A stretch of DNA of 19,335 nt, taken from Alphaproteobacteria bacterium. Lineage in GTDB: Bacteria > Pseudomonadota > Alphaproteobacteria > Zavarziniales > Zavarziniaceae. Positions 1 to 8,918 of this stretch are shown one piece after another; within the stretch, counting starts at the first letter, position 1; every line of letters begins with the position of its first letter. Position numbers and translations under genes: made by a program. The notes under the pieces were generated by a model, which saw only the letters and a program-made list of their open reading frames with translations, was not told the origin of the DNA and did no database searches. Location: positions 1 to 19,335 of the forward strand of contig JAJFJE010000407.1 in assembly GCA_021774355.1 (NCBI GenBank), read 5' to 3'.

Positions 1-1194
1 CTGGGCCTGACCGAGCAGCAGCCGGAGAACAATGTCTATCGCATCCTGCTGGAAATGCTGGCGGTGACCCTGTCCAAGGACGCCCGCGCCCGGTCGGTGC
101 AATTGCCCGCCTGGAACGAGGCCCTGGGCCTGCCCAGGCCGTGGGACCAGCAATGGTCCCTGCGCTGCCAGCAGATTCTCGCCTACGAAACCGACCTCCT
201 GGAATTCGGCGATATCTTCAACGGCTCGACCGTGATGGCGGAAACCGTGGCCGGGCTGAAGGCGGCGGCGAGCGACGAACTGGCGCGCATCGATGCCATG
301 GGCGGCGCCATTGCCGCGATCGAGGCGAGCTACATGAAGCAGCGCCTGGTCGAGAGCAATGCCCGCCGGCTGGCGGCGATCGAGGCGGGCGAGCAGGTGG
401 TGGTCGGGGTCAACCGCTTCACCGAGACGGCGCCCAGCCCGCTGGCTGCCGAAAGCGGCGGCGAGGCGGCGATCCTGGTGATCGACGAGGCGGCCGAGCG
501 GGAGCAGATCGCCCGGCTCGACGCCTGGCGTTCGGGCCGCGACAAGGCGCGCGTGGATGGCTGCCTGGCGGCCCTCAAGGCGGCGGCACGTGAGGGCACC
601 AATATCATGGAGCCGTCGATTGCCTGCGCCCATGCCGGGGTTACCACCGGCGAGTGGGCCGCGACCTTGCGCGGCGTGTTCGGCGAATATCGGGCGCCGA
701 CCGGGGTCGCCCGCGCCGTGTCCAGCCCGGGCGGCAACCTGGCCGGGGTGCGGGCCCGGGTCGAACAGGTCTCGGCCCAGCTTGGCCGGCGGATCAAGTT
801 CCTGGTCGGCAAGCCCGGCCTGGACGGCCATTCCAACGGTGCCGAGCAGATCGCCGTGCGGGCGCGGGATGCCGGCATGGAGGTGGTCTATGAGGGCATC
901 CGCCTGACCCCGGCCCAGATCGTCAATGCCGCCCTCGAAGAGGGGGTGCATGTGGTCGGGCTGTCGATCCTGTCGGGCAGCCACGTCGCCCTGGTGACCG
1001 AGGTCATGACCCGGATGGCCGAGGCCGGGCTTGGCCAGGTGCCGGTGGTGGTCGGCGGCATCATCCCGCCCGACGACGCGGCGACCCTGATGGCCGCCGG
1101 CGTCGCCCGGGTCTATACCCCCAAAGACTACCAGTTGACCGATATCATGGCCGACATTGTCGAACTTATCGCCGGCCAGCCGCTGGCGGCCTGA
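1..1194 (+). CDS. meaA: Ethylmalonyl-CoA mutase, C-terminal part (5' end outside window)
   Basis: The frame is open from the first base, so the gene starts upstream; 397 C-terminal residues are visible, against roughly 650-680 for the family. The first residues (LGLTEQQPENN) and the following NEALGLPRPWDQQWSLR stretch are typical of the substrate-binding barrel of B12-dependent acyl-CoA mutases of the MeaA/Ecm type. The C-terminal third is a cobalamin-binding Rossmann domain with the base-off signature D-x-H-x-x-G (DGHSNG, visible residues 275-280), then a GLSILSGSH segment and a VVVGGIIP segment. By family knowledge the enzyme interconverts (2R)-ethylmalonyl-CoA and (2S)-methylsuccinyl-CoA in the cytosolic ethylmalonyl-CoA pathway for C2 assimilation. 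Methylmalonyl-CoA mutase is the main alternative, but the overall wording fits the MeaA branch much better. It ends 7 bp from the convergent lipoprotein gene. Confidence 0.93.
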   Translation: MGLTEQQPENNVYRILLEMLAVTLSKDARARSVQLPAWNEALGLPRPWDQQWSLRCQQILAYETDLLEFGDIFNGSTVMAETVAGLKAAASDELARIDAMGGAIAAIEASYMKQRLVESNARRLAAIEAGEQVVVGVNRFTETAPSPLAAESGGEAAILVIDEAAEREQIARLDAWRSGRDKARVDGCLAALKAAAREGTNIMEPSIACAHAGVTTGEWAATLRGVFGEYRAPTGVARAVSSPGGNLAGVRARVEQVSAQLGRRIKFLVGKPGLDGHSNGAEQIAVRARDAGMEVVYEGIRLTPAQIVNAALEEGVHVVGLSILSGSHVALVTEVMTRMAEAGLGQVPVVVGGIIPPDDAATLMAAGVARVYTPKDYQLTDIMADIVELIAGQPLAA

Positions 1195-1201
1195 GGGGCC
1201 G

Positions 1202-1411
1202 CTATTTGCACTTGTTCTCGATCGCCTGGGCGGTCAGTTCCTGCATCTCCTTGACGATCTCGATGGCCTTGGTCGGGTCGCGCACCAACTCGGCCTTGGC
1301 CTTGGCCATCTTGTCGGAAATCGCCGTGCAGGGGTCGCTGCAACCCGCCAGGGCCACGGCGCCGAGAACGAGCACCGCCAGCAGGGCGGCGCGGGAAGAC
1401 ATGTCGATCAT
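1202..1411 (-). CDS. Small predicted lipoprotein of unknown function
   Basis: The ORF encodes 69 residues: a hydrophobic N-terminal segment (about residues 8-22) and a clear lipobox, LAGC, with the acylated cysteine at residue 24. The mature part would be only about 46 residues, highly charged and probably helical. It has two further cysteines (C28 and C68, second from last) that could form a disulfide. Residue +2 is Ser rather than Asp, which by the usual rule suggests outer-membrane sorting. The first ATG (1411) and a second in-frame ATG (1402, giving C21) are both possible; neither has a strong ribosome site. The gene lies 64 nt downstream of the alcohol dehydrogenase on the same strand. 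I do not recognise a family; the exported-lipoprotein call rests on the lipobox alone. Confidence 0.72.
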   Translation of the reverse strand: MIDMSSRAALLAVLVLGAVALAGCSDPCTAISDKMAKAKAELVRDPTKAIEIVKEMQELTAQAIENKCK

Positions 1412-1475
1412 GGGGGACCCGATTACGGTTGGTGATGGGCCGCCACTGTAGAGGCCGCCGCCGTGGCGCGAAACG

Positions 1476-2522
1476 CTACATCGTCAGGACGATGCGGCCG
1501 ACCGCCCGGCCGGCGGCCAGATCCGCCAGGGCCTCGTTGGCCTCGCCCAGGGGGCGCAGGGTGACGGGGACGGGCGCGACCTGCCCGCGCTGGATCAGGG
1601 CGACCAGGGCCTTGAGGTCGGCGAGCGAGCCGACATAGGAACCGGTCAGGGCAATGCTGCGCAATGGCAGGTTGGGCAAGGGCAGGGTCAGTGCCCCGCC
1701 GTAAAGGCCGACCATGACCAGGGTGCCGCCCCGGCGCAGGGCGGCCAGGCCGAACCCGGCGCTCTGCTCCGAGCCGACGAAGTCCAGCGCGGCATGGGCG
1801 CCACCCAGTTCGCGGGTCACCCGGACCAGCGAGGCCTTGTCCCGCGGATCGAGGATTTCGGCGGCCCCCGCGGCCAGCGCCGCGGCGCCTTTGGCCGGAT
1901 CGATCTCGGCGACCAGGGGTGCTGCGCCGAACAGCGCCGTGGCGATCTGCACCGCCATCAGCCCGACGCCGCCGGCGCCGATGATCAGGACCGGGTCGCC
2001 CGTCCCCGCCGGCGCGATCTTCTGCAGGGCCGAATAGGCGGTGATCCCGGAACAGGCCAGCGGCCCGGCATGGTCGGCCGCAATGCCGTCGAAGGGCACC
2101 AGATAGCGGGCATGAGGCACCAGGACCTGCTCGCCATAGCCGCCATCGACCGTGATCCCGAGATGGTGGCCGCGGGGACAGAGATGTTCCAGGCCGCGGG
2201 CGCAGGTCGCACAGCGGCCGCAGCCGATCCAGGGATAGACGATGCGCCGGTCGCCGACCGCCACCCCTTCGGCTTCGGGACCCAGGGCGACGACGGTGCC
2301 GACCATCTCGTGGCCCAGGGTGAAGGGCAGGTTGCGGCTCTCCCTTATGTCCAGGCGACGGTCCGGGCCCAGGCTGAAGAAGCCGTCGCGCAGGTGGAGA
2401 TCGGAATGGCAGACCCCGCAATGGGACAGGCGGACCACCACCCCGGGGCCCTGGGGGTGCAGATCGGGCAGTTCCCGGGCTTCCAGCGCGGCCCCATAGG
2501 CGACGAGTTTCTGCGCTTTCAT
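1476..2522 (-). CDS. Zinc-dependent NAD alcohol dehydrogenase (MDR family)
   Basis: The product is a 348-residue medium-chain alcohol dehydrogenase. Catalytic zinc ligands are visible as C35 (HCGVCHSDLH context), the H71-E72 pair (GHE) and C157. The structural zinc lobe is C101-x2-C104-x2-C107-x7-C115. The Rossmann nucleotide site GAGGVG lies at about residues 182-187, and an acidic residue at the end of the next strand (EID, D208) points to NAD rather than NADP. The likely reaction is reversible oxidation of a primary alcohol or aldehyde; the exact substrate cannot be read. I chose the ATG at 2522 because GGAACAGG precedes it at suitable spacing and the product begins as family members do; an in-frame ATG at 2537 would add five residues. 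It lies about 50 nt downstream of gluQ and may be cotranscribed with it. Confidence 0.9.
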   Translation of the reverse strand: MKAQKLVAYGAALEARELPDLHPQGPGVVVRLSHCGVCHSDLHLRDGFFSLGPDRRLDIRESRNLPFTLGHEMVGTVVALGPEAEGVAVGDRRIVYPWIGCGRCATCARGLEHLCPRGHHLGITVDGGYGEQVLVPHARYLVPFDGIAADHAGPLACSGITAYSALQKIAPAGTGDPVLIIGAGGVGLMAVQIATALFGAAPLVAEIDPAKGAAALAAGAAEILDPRDKASLVRVTRELGGAHAALDFVGSEQSAGFGLAALRRGGTLVMVGLYGGALTLPLPNLPLRSIALTGSYVGSLADLKALVALIQRGQVAPVPVTLRPLGEANEALADLAAGRAVGRIVLTM

Positions 2523-2573
2523 GACCTGTTCCCACAAGGCGACCGGCGCCGCCGGATCCGAAGCCAGGGAGGA

Positions 2574-3464
2574 TCACGGCACCACGGGATCGGCGCAAGC
2601 GTTTCCTGCGTGCGCTGCGGTATCGGCCAGGCCCAGGCGCCGCCGGATATCCGCGGGGGTCGTCCCGGCGGCCCGCAAAGCGGCCAGGCCGGCCGCGCCG
2701 TCGCGCTTGGCCAGGCGCACCCCGTCGCTGCCCAGGAGCAAAGGGTGGTGGGCGTAGGCCGGGGTCGGCAGGTCCAGCAGGGCCTGGAGCAGGCGGTGAA
2801 TATGGGTGGCCGGGGCCAGATCGATGCCGCGGGTCACCAGGGTGACGCCCTGCACGGCGTCGTCGACGGTGACCGCCAGGTGATAGCTGGCCGGGGTTTC
2901 CTTGCGCGCCAGCACGACATCGCCCAGCCGTTCGGGTTCGGCCGGATGGGGGCCGGTGCGCTCGTCGTGCCAGGTCAGCGGCCCGGCCACCAGACGCCGC
3001 GCCGCGGCCACGTCAAGGCGCAGGGCGTGGTCGCCGCCCTCGGCCAGGCGCGCCATCCGGCGTTGCCGGCTCAGCCCGCGGCAGGTGCCGGGATAAAGCG
3101 GCCCGGCCGGGCCCTGGGGGGCACCGGGGCTGGCCGCTATTTCGGCGGCGATCTCGGCCCGGGTACAGAAGCAGGGATAGAGCACGCCAAGCCGGTCAAG
3201 CCGGTCGAGGGCCGCCCGGTAATCGGCAAAATGCGCGGCCTGCCGGCGCACCGGTCCGTCCCAGTCGAGGCCCAGCCAGGCCAGGTCGGCCAGAATGGCG
3301 GCGTCGAACGCCGCCCGGCAGCGCGTCCGGTCGATATCTTCCAGGCGCAGCAGGAAGCGCCCGCCCCCGGCCCGGGCCCGATCGAAGGCGATCAGGGCCG
3401 CATAAGCGTGGCCGAGATGCAACAAACCGGTGGGACTGGGAGCAAAACGGGTGACCAGGGCCAT
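2574..3464 (-). CDS. gluQ: Glutamyl-Q tRNA(Asp) synthetase
   Basis: The 296-residue protein resembles a glutamyl-tRNA synthetase catalytic core without the anticodon-binding domain, which is the hallmark of GluQ-RS (YadB). The class I signature is RFAPSPTGLLHLGH, with the HIGH-like tetrad at residues 16-19. A zinc site C98-x-C100 ... Y124-x3-C128 and a KMSKS-like loop RLAKRDG near residue 253 are also present. By family knowledge the enzyme activates glutamate without needing tRNA and attaches it to queuosine at position 34 of tRNA(Asp). The length matches the family (about 290-310). The start at 3464 gives the canonical N-terminus. It is divergent from the interrupted esterase, with about 77 bp between the starts. 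Confidence 0.93.
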   Translation of the reverse strand: MALVTRFAPSPTGLLHLGHAYAALIAFDRARAGGGRFLLRLEDIDRTRCRAAFDAAILADLAWLGLDWDGPVRRQAAHFADYRAALDRLDRLGVLYPCFCTRAEIAAEIAASPGAPQGPAGPLYPGTCRGLSRQRRMARLAEGGDHALRLDVAAARRLVAGPLTWHDERTGPHPAEPERLGDVVLARKETPASYHLAVTVDDAVQGVTLVTRGIDLAPATHIHRLLQALLDLPTPAYAHHPLLLGSDGVRLAKRDGAAGLAALRAAGTTPADIRRRLGLADTAAHAGNACADPVVP

Positions 3465-3541
3465 GCGACACCGTGGGATTCGGGTTGCTCATTATGGCAG
3501 AGTGCCGACCGCAAGCGATCCTTGACGATGACGAGGCGGGC

Positions 3542-4204
3542 ATGATCGACGGACCACGGCGCGAACCCCAGACGGGCAACGACCCAGACCGGCTGGTCGT
3601 CCTGCTGCACGGCTATGGTGCCGACGGCAATGACCTGATCGGCCTGGCCGAGCCCTGGGGCCGCCTGCTGCCCGGGGCGGCCTTCGTCTCACCCCACGCG
3701 CCCGACCCGTGTGCCGCCAATGCCAGCGGCCGGCAATGGTTCGCCCTGACCCGGCTTCAGCCGGACGAGTTGGAACGGGGTGCCCGCCGGGCGGCGCCCG
3801 CCCTGGACGCCTTCCTCGATGGCGAAAAGCGCCGCTAGGGCCTCGAAGACCGGCAGATCGCCCTGGTCGGCTTCAGCCAGGGCACCATGATGGCGCTTCA
3901 CGTCGGGCTGCGGCGAACCACGGCCCTGGCCGGGATTCTCGGCTATTCCGGCGCCCTGGCGGCGCCCGACAGCCTGGCCGCGGAACTGGGCAGCCGCCCG
4001 CCCGTGCTGCTGATCCACGGCGACGCCGATCCGGTGGTGCCGGTCCAGGCCCTGTTCGCGGCGGTTGCCCGGCTGGGCGAGGTCGACGTACCGTGCCAGT
4101 TCCACGTCGCCCGCGGCCTCGGCCACGGCATCGACCAGGACGGGCTGCAGCGCGGCGCCGGCTTCCTGAAATCCTGCCTGGAGCCGGCATCGATGGCCGG
4201 TTGA
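3542..4204 (+). pseudogene. Phospholipase/carboxylesterase interrupted by an in-frame TAG
   Basis: A single reading frame encodes an entire alpha/beta-hydrolase of the phospholipase/carboxylesterase (acyl-protein thioesterase-like) family, about 220 codons. It is broken by a TAG at 3836-3838 (codon 99). Upstream of the stop is the oxyanion-loop segment VVLLHGYGADGNDLIGLA. Downstream in the same frame come the nucleophile elbow GFSQG (S112), the acid GDADPVVP (D163) and the base GLGHG (H195). The first fragment therefore lacks the whole catalytic triad. I chose the ATG at 3542 because a GAGG site precedes it and homologs begin with a similar IDGPRR sequence. No frameshift is needed, so a single substitution explains the lesion. 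TAG serves as a normal stop in neighbouring genes. Most likely this is a recent pseudogene or a base error; readthrough is possible but unsupported. Confidence 0.82.
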
Positions 4205-4325
4205 ATCGACTTTTGGTGGGGCGTCATGGGGACGTCACACAGCATGTAGTAATTTACTGGCGGCGAACCGCTAGGCTTGTCACAATTCAGGCGGCCGGCG
4301 GTTCAGGCAGGAGACGAAGCGGTCC
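4205..4325. promoter_or_regulatory. Upstream region of the HNH gene with small inverted repeats
   Basis: This 121-bp gap is locally less GC-rich than its surroundings. It contains a perfect 11-bp palindrome at 4248-4258 (AGTAA-T-TTACT). It also contains a 7-bp inverted repeat, GAACCGC at 4265-4271 and GCGGTTC at 4298-4304, separated by 26 nt that include TTGTCACAA. An AGGAG ribosome site follows at about 4309. I could not assign convincing -35/-10 boxes. It probably holds the promoter of the HNH-led gene run, but that is inference from position. Confidence 0.35.
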
Positions 4326-4886
<561 letters not shown>

Positions 4887-4936
4887 ATCGCCAGGCCCGG
4901 TTTGCACCGCGCCGGCCCTGTGCCAGGATGCTGGCC

Positions 4937-6238
4937 ATGGCCGATTCCCCTGTTCCTGGACAGCCGCCCCGGGCGGTGGTGATTGGTGCCGGAATCATCG
5001 GCATGTGCTGTGCGCTGGCGTTGCAGCGGACGGGTCACGCGGTCACCGTGCTCGACCCCCGGCCGCCGGGCAGTTTCTGCTCCTTCGGCAATGCCGGCCA
5101 GGTCTCGCCGTTCTGGGCCACACCCCTGGGGTTGCCCGGCCTGATGCCTCGGGTTCCGGGAATGCTGGCCGATCCCCTGGCACCGCTGGCCCTGCGCTGG
5201 CGCGACCTGCCGACCCTGGCACCCTGGCTCGCCCGGTTCGTCGCCGCCTCCCGCCCGCGCCGGGTCGCGGCGATCACGGCGGCCCTGGCCGGCCTGCTGG
5301 GCGGGGCGCTGGCCGCCCATCGGCGTCTCGCCGATAGCCTGGGCGGCTCTCGCCTGCTGGTCGAGGGCGGCATCCTCTATGTCTTCGAGAGTGCTGCCGC
5401 GGCGCGGGATTTTGCGCCCGAATGCGCCCTGATCCGGCGCCAGGGAATTCGCGCCGAGCCGCTGACCGGGGCCGCGGCAAGGGCCCTCGAACCAGCCCTG
5501 GCGGACGGCCTTCACAGCGCCCTGTTCTTTCCCGATAACGGCCATGTGCTCGACCCCTTCGCCCTGGTGACCCGTATCGCGGCCCAGGTCGAGGCCCAGG
5601 GCGGCCGGCTGGTCGAGACCGCGGCCGAGGATGTCCTGCTGGGCCCCCGGGGCGCGCGCGCCGTGCTTACGGCCGCCGGCCGCTTCCCGGCCGATCTGGT
5701 GGTCCTGGCGGCCGGTGCCTTGTCGGGGCCCCTGGCGACACGACTGGGCGCCGATCTGCCGCTCACCACCCAGCGCGGCTATCACATGACCCTGCCCCGC
5801 GCCGGGGTCAGCCTCGGCCGGGCGCTGGTCTCCGGCGACCGCCATTTCTGCTTGACGCCCATGACCGGCGGCCTGCGTCTTGCCGGGACGGTCGAGCTTG
5901 CCCGGTTCGACCGGCCGCCCGACTGGCGCCGGGCCGAAGCCCTGGTCACGGTCGCCCGCCGGCTGCTGCCCGGGCTGGACGGCCGGGACGGCAGCCCCTG
6001 GATGGGCCATCGGCCGGCTTTGCCCGATTCGCTGCCGGTGATCGACCGCGCCCCGGCGGCCCATAATGTGCTGCTGGCGCTCGGCCATGGCCATCTCGGC
6101 CTGACCCTGGGGCCGGTCACGGGCGACGTGATCGCCGATCTTGCCCGGGACCAGGCCCCGGCTTTCGATCTCCGGCCGTTTGCCGCCACCCGGTTCCGGC
6201 GCCGGGCCGGCCTTGACCTGACGGCCGCAGCGGTTTAG
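4937..6238 (+). CDS. FAD-dependent D-amino-acid dehydrogenase-like oxidoreductase
   Basis: The 433-residue protein opens with a dinucleotide-binding fold, VVIGAGIIGMCCALALQ (GxGxxG at residues 17-22), closed by an acidic residue in VTVLDP. An SFGNAGQVSP segment typical of the DadA branch of the DAO superfamily follows. The C-terminus has a substrate-domain segment WMGHRPALPDSLPVI and an FAD-contact segment GHGHLGLTLGP, both usual for this branch. It probably oxidises a D-amino acid or another amine-containing substrate to an imine/keto acid and passes electrons to the quinone pool. Substrate identity is not readable, so I give no dadA symbol. I chose the ATG at 4937 over 4928 because AGGA sits about eight nt upstream of the second ATG. 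It starts about 50 nt after the HNH gene. Confidence 0.86.
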   Translation: MADSPVPGQPPRAVVIGAGIIGMCCALALQRTGHAVTVLDPRPPGSFCSFGNAGQVSPFWATPLGLPGLMPRVPGMLADPLAPLALRWRDLPTLAPWLARFVAASRPRRVAAITAALAGLLGGALAAHRRLADSLGGSRLLVEGGILYVFESAAAARDFAPECALIRRQGIRAEPLTGAAARALEPALADGLHSALFFPDNGHVLDPFALVTRIAAQVEAQGGRLVETAAEDVLLGPRGARAVLTAAGRFPADLVVLAAGALSGPLATRLGADLPLTTQRGYHMTLPRAGVSLGRALVSGDRHFCLTPMTGGLRLAGTVELARFDRPPDWRRAEALVTVARRLLPGLDGRDGSPWMGHRPALPDSLPVIDRAPAAHNVLLALGHGHLGLTLGPVTGDVIADLARDQAPAFDLRPFAATRFRRRAGLDLTAAAV

Positions 6239-6268
6239 GGGTCGACCCCGCGTAGAGCGGAGGGGCCA

Positions 6269-7309
6269 ATGGCCGTGAAACAACTGGCGCAGCGCCTGGG
6301 CGCCTTTGCCGCCCTGGTCCTGCCCGATGCCGCCCTGACCCGGATGGCCGGCGGCGGGCCGGTGATCCGCGACGGCAAGACCCTCGATCCCAAGCTGCAG
6401 TTCCTGCTTCGGGCCGCGTGCCGCACGCCGCCCCTGGAAAGCCAGACGCTCGACCAGGCCCGGGCAGGCTATGGCGACCTGTGCGGCAGTTTCGGCGCCG
6501 CCCTGCCCCGCCTGGCGCGGATCGATACCCGGCTGCTCGCAGGGCCGGCCGGGCCGCTGCCGGTACGGCTCTATGTGCCGCGGAATATCGAGACGCCGGC
6601 GCCCTTGACGCTGTTTTGCCATGGCGGCGGCTTTGTCCTGGGCGACCTGCCCAGCTATGACCGGGTCTGCGCCGATCTCGCCGACCGCGCCCGTTGTCTG
6701 GTGCTGGCGGTCGATTACCGGCTGGCGCCGGAACATCCCTTCCCGGCGGCGGTCGAGGACTGCCTGGCGGCGTGGCGCTGGCTGGCGGCCAATGCGGCGT
6801 CGCTCGGGGCCGATCCGGCCCGTCTGGCGGTGGCCGGGGATTCGGCGGGCGCCGCCCTGTCGGCGGTGATCTGCCAGCAGACCCAGGCGGCGGGCGAGCC
6901 GATGCCGCGGTTCCAGTTGCTGATCTATCCGGTGACCGATGGCGATGGCGACTATCCGTCACGAACCGCCTATGGCGAGGGCTTCCTGCTGACCGCCGCC
7001 ATGATGCGCTGGTTCATGGGCCATTACGCGCCGGGCGGGATGCCTGGCGACGATCCCCGCTTTGCCGTGATCAAGGCGCCGTCCCTGGACGGCCAGCCGG
7101 CGGCCGCCGTGGTCATCGCCGGCTTCGACCCGCTGCAGGACGAGGGCCGGGCCTATGCCGCCCGCCTGGAGGCTGCCGGGGTGGCTGTCGACACCCTGGA
7201 GTTTCCCAGTCTTATCCACGGCTTCATTGCCCTGGCCGGGGTGGTTCCGGCGGCCCGCGAGGCCATGGCGAAAATCGCCGATGCGCTGCGTCGGGGCCTG
7301 GCCGGCTGA
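6269..7309 (+). CDS. Alpha/beta hydrolase, hormone-sensitive-lipase family esterase
   Basis: The 346-residue protein carries the HSL-family oxyanion motif HGGGF (residues 118-122) and the nucleophile elbow GDSAG (S192). The acid is in FDPLQDEG (D287) and the base in LIHGF (H317), so the catalytic triad is intact. The VDYRLAPEHPFPAAVED segment between them is characteristic of the acetyl-esterase/HSL group. It should hydrolyse short- to medium-chain acyl esters in the cytoplasm; there is no obvious signal peptide. A strong GGAGG ribosome site lies just upstream of the ATG. The gene is 30 nt downstream of the FAD oxidoreductase and is likely cotranscribed. It ends convergently 46 bp from the DNA ligase gene. 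Confidence 0.92.
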   Translation: MAVKQLAQRLGAFAALVLPDAALTRMAGGGPVIRDGKTLDPKLQFLLRAACRTPPLESQTLDQARAGYGDLCGSFGAALPRLARIDTRLLAGPAGPLPVRLYVPRNIETPAPLTLFCHGGGFVLGDLPSYDRVCADLADRARCLVLAVDYRLAPEHPFPAAVEDCLAAWRWLAANAASLGADPARLAVAGDSAGAALSAVICQQTQAAGEPMPRFQLLIYPVTDGDGDYPSRTAYGEGFLLTAAMMRWFMGHYAPGGMPGDDPRFAVIKAPSLDGQPAAAVVIAGFDPLQDEGRAYAARLEAAGVAVDTLEFPSLIHGFIALAGVVPAAREAMAKIADALRRGLAG

Positions 7310-7355
7310 CGCCTTTCGCCATCAAGCGGCCCGGCCCCGCAGTGTCGCCTGCGCG

Positions 7356-8918
7356 CTATCCCAGCAGCGCCAGCAACGCGTCCAACCGGTCGGCCTCGGC
7401 CGCCGGCTTGTCCCAGCGGATGCGGTGGATGCGGGGGAAGCGCAGGGCGATGCCCGAACGGTGGCGGGTCGAGTGCTGCAGCCCCTCGAAGGCGATCTCC
7501 AGGACCAGGCCGGCGCTGACTTCGGCAACCGGGCCGTAGCGCTTGACCAGATGGCCGCGGACCCAGCGGTCCAGGTGCTCCAGCGCCGCGTCGGTGAAAC
7601 CTAAACAGGCCTTGCCCACGGGCACCAGGCGGTCGCCATCGGCCCACACCCCGAAGGTGAAGTCGGCGTAGTCCGACGAGCGCTTGCCGTGGCCGCGCTG
7701 GGCATACATCAGCACGGCATCGACCAGATGGGGGTCGCGCTTCCACTTCCACCACAGCCCGCGGGGCCGGCCGGCCAGATAGGGGCTGTCCCGGCGTTTC
7801 AGCATCACCCCCTCGATGGCGGTTCCCGTCGTGTCGGCGCGGCGCCGGGCCAGGTCGTCCCAATCGGCAAAGGCGATCAGCGGCGACAGGTCGAGCCCCG
7901 GCCGGCCGCTGCCGATCATGGCCTCGAGGCGTTGGCGGCGGTGGCTGAAGGGCAGGGGCCGGAGATCCTCGGGACCGTCGAACAGCAGGTCATAGGCGCG
8001 CAGCCGGGCGGGCCGTTCGCGCATCAGCTTCGCGCCGGGGGTCTTGCGGTTCAGCCGCTTCTGCAAGTCGGCGAAGGGGGCGACGGCCGGGCCGGCGAGA
8101 ACCAGCAATTCGCCATCGACCACGCCCTCGAAATCGAGGGCCCCGACGAGGTCGGGAAAGGCCGCCGACAGGTCCTCGCCGTTGCGCGAATAGAGCCGGC
8201 GCGCGGGGCCCGACACCGCCGCCTGGACCCGGATGCCGTCCCATTTCCATTCGGCGCAGAAGTCGCCGGGCACCAGGGTGGCGCGCGTGGCCTCGTCGAG
8301 CGCGTGGGCCAGCATGACCGGGCGGAAGGCGCTGCCCCCCGGGTTTGCCGGCCGCGGCCCGCGGCCTTCGACCCAGGCCAGCAGGGCGGTGAAGGGCGCG
8401 GTGGCCGATGGCCACAGGTCCTCGATCGCGGCCGGATCGACGGCGCCGAACTGGGCCACGGCAAGCCGGGCGAGGCGGCCCGAGACGCCGACCCGCAAGG
8501 TCCCGGTCAGGAGTTTCAGCAGGGCCCAGCGGCCGGTCGTGTCCAGCTGGTCGAGCAGGCCGGCCACGACCCCGGGCATCGCCGCCTTGCCGGTACGGCC
8601 CAGGGTCGCGATCAATTCGCCCAGGGGCGGGGGGTGCCCCGGGCCAGCCACAGGCCACAGCAAGGCAACGGTCTCGGCAAGGTCGCCGACATAATCATAA
8701 GACAGGGCGAACAGCACCGGGTCGAGCCGCTCGGCCGCCAGGCTGCGGATCAGCGCCGGCTGGGCGTGGGGCATGTCCAGGCCGTCGGTCAGGGCCGCCA
8801 GCGCCCAGCCCCGGTCGGGGTCCGGCGTCGTCCGCAGATAATCGGCGATCAGGCGCAGCTTGCCGTTGCGCTGATCATGGTAGGTCAGGTCGTCCAGCAG
8901 GGCGGCGAAACGCTGCAT
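7356..8918 (-). CDS. ATP-dependent DNA ligase of the ligase-associated repair cluster
   Basis: The 520-residue protein has an N-terminal helical DNA-binding region (about residues 1-200) and then a nucleotidyltransferase core. Motif I is EWKWDGIR, with the adenylated lysine at K225. Also visible are RNGED (residues 245-249), DGELLV (268-273), EGVMLKRRDSPY (motif IV, 369-380) and WWKWKRDP (motif V, 389-396), then an OB-fold domain ending near the C-terminus. It seals DNA nicks through an enzyme-AMP intermediate. By domain layout and neighbours this is the ligase of the four-gene 'ligase-associated DNA damage response' set, not NHEJ LigD: no primase or nuclease domain is fused. Its ATG overlaps the exonuclease stop as TGATG at 8916-8920, indicating translational coupling. 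Confidence 0.93.
   Translation of the reverse strand: MQRFAALLDDLTYHDQRNGKLRLIADYLRTTPDPDRGWALAALTDGLDMPHAQPALIRSLAAERLDPVLFALSYDYVGDLAETVALLWPVAGPGHPPPLGELIATLGRTGKAAMPGVVAGLLDQLDTTGRWALLKLLTGTLRVGVSGRLARLAVAQFGAVDPAAIEDLWPSATAPFTALLAWVEGRGPRPANPGGSAFRPVMLAHALDEATRATLVPGDFCAEWKWDGIRVQAAVSGPARRLYSRNGEDLSAAFPDLVGALDFEGVVDGELLVLAGPAVAPFADLQKRLNRKTPGAKLMRERPARLRAYDLLFDGPEDLRPLPFSHRRQRLEAMIGSGRPGLDLSPLIAFADWDDLARRRADTTGTAIEGVMLKRRDSPYLAGRPRGLWWKWKRDPHLVDAVLMYAQRGHGKRSSDYADFTFGVWADGDRLVPVGKACLGFTDAALEHLDRWVRGHLVKRYGPVAEVSAGLVLEIAFEGLQHSTRHRSGIALRFPRIHRIRWDKPAAEADRLDALLALLG

Noticed and set aside
1794..3545. Long plus-strand open frame opposite the alcohol dehydrogenase and gluQ
   Set aside because: It is antisense to two clearly recognised genes, has low-complexity G/R/Q/P-rich composition and no recognisable motif. 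Such frames are common in very GC-rich DNA.
3836..3838. TAG as a reassigned or recoded sense codon
   Set aside because: Several intact genes here end in TAG, and no recoding structure such as a selenocysteine or pyrrolysine element is evident.
7310..7355. Terminator between the convergent hydrolase and ligase genes
   Set aside because: The 46-bp gap has GC-rich patches but no convincing stem followed by T residues on either strand.
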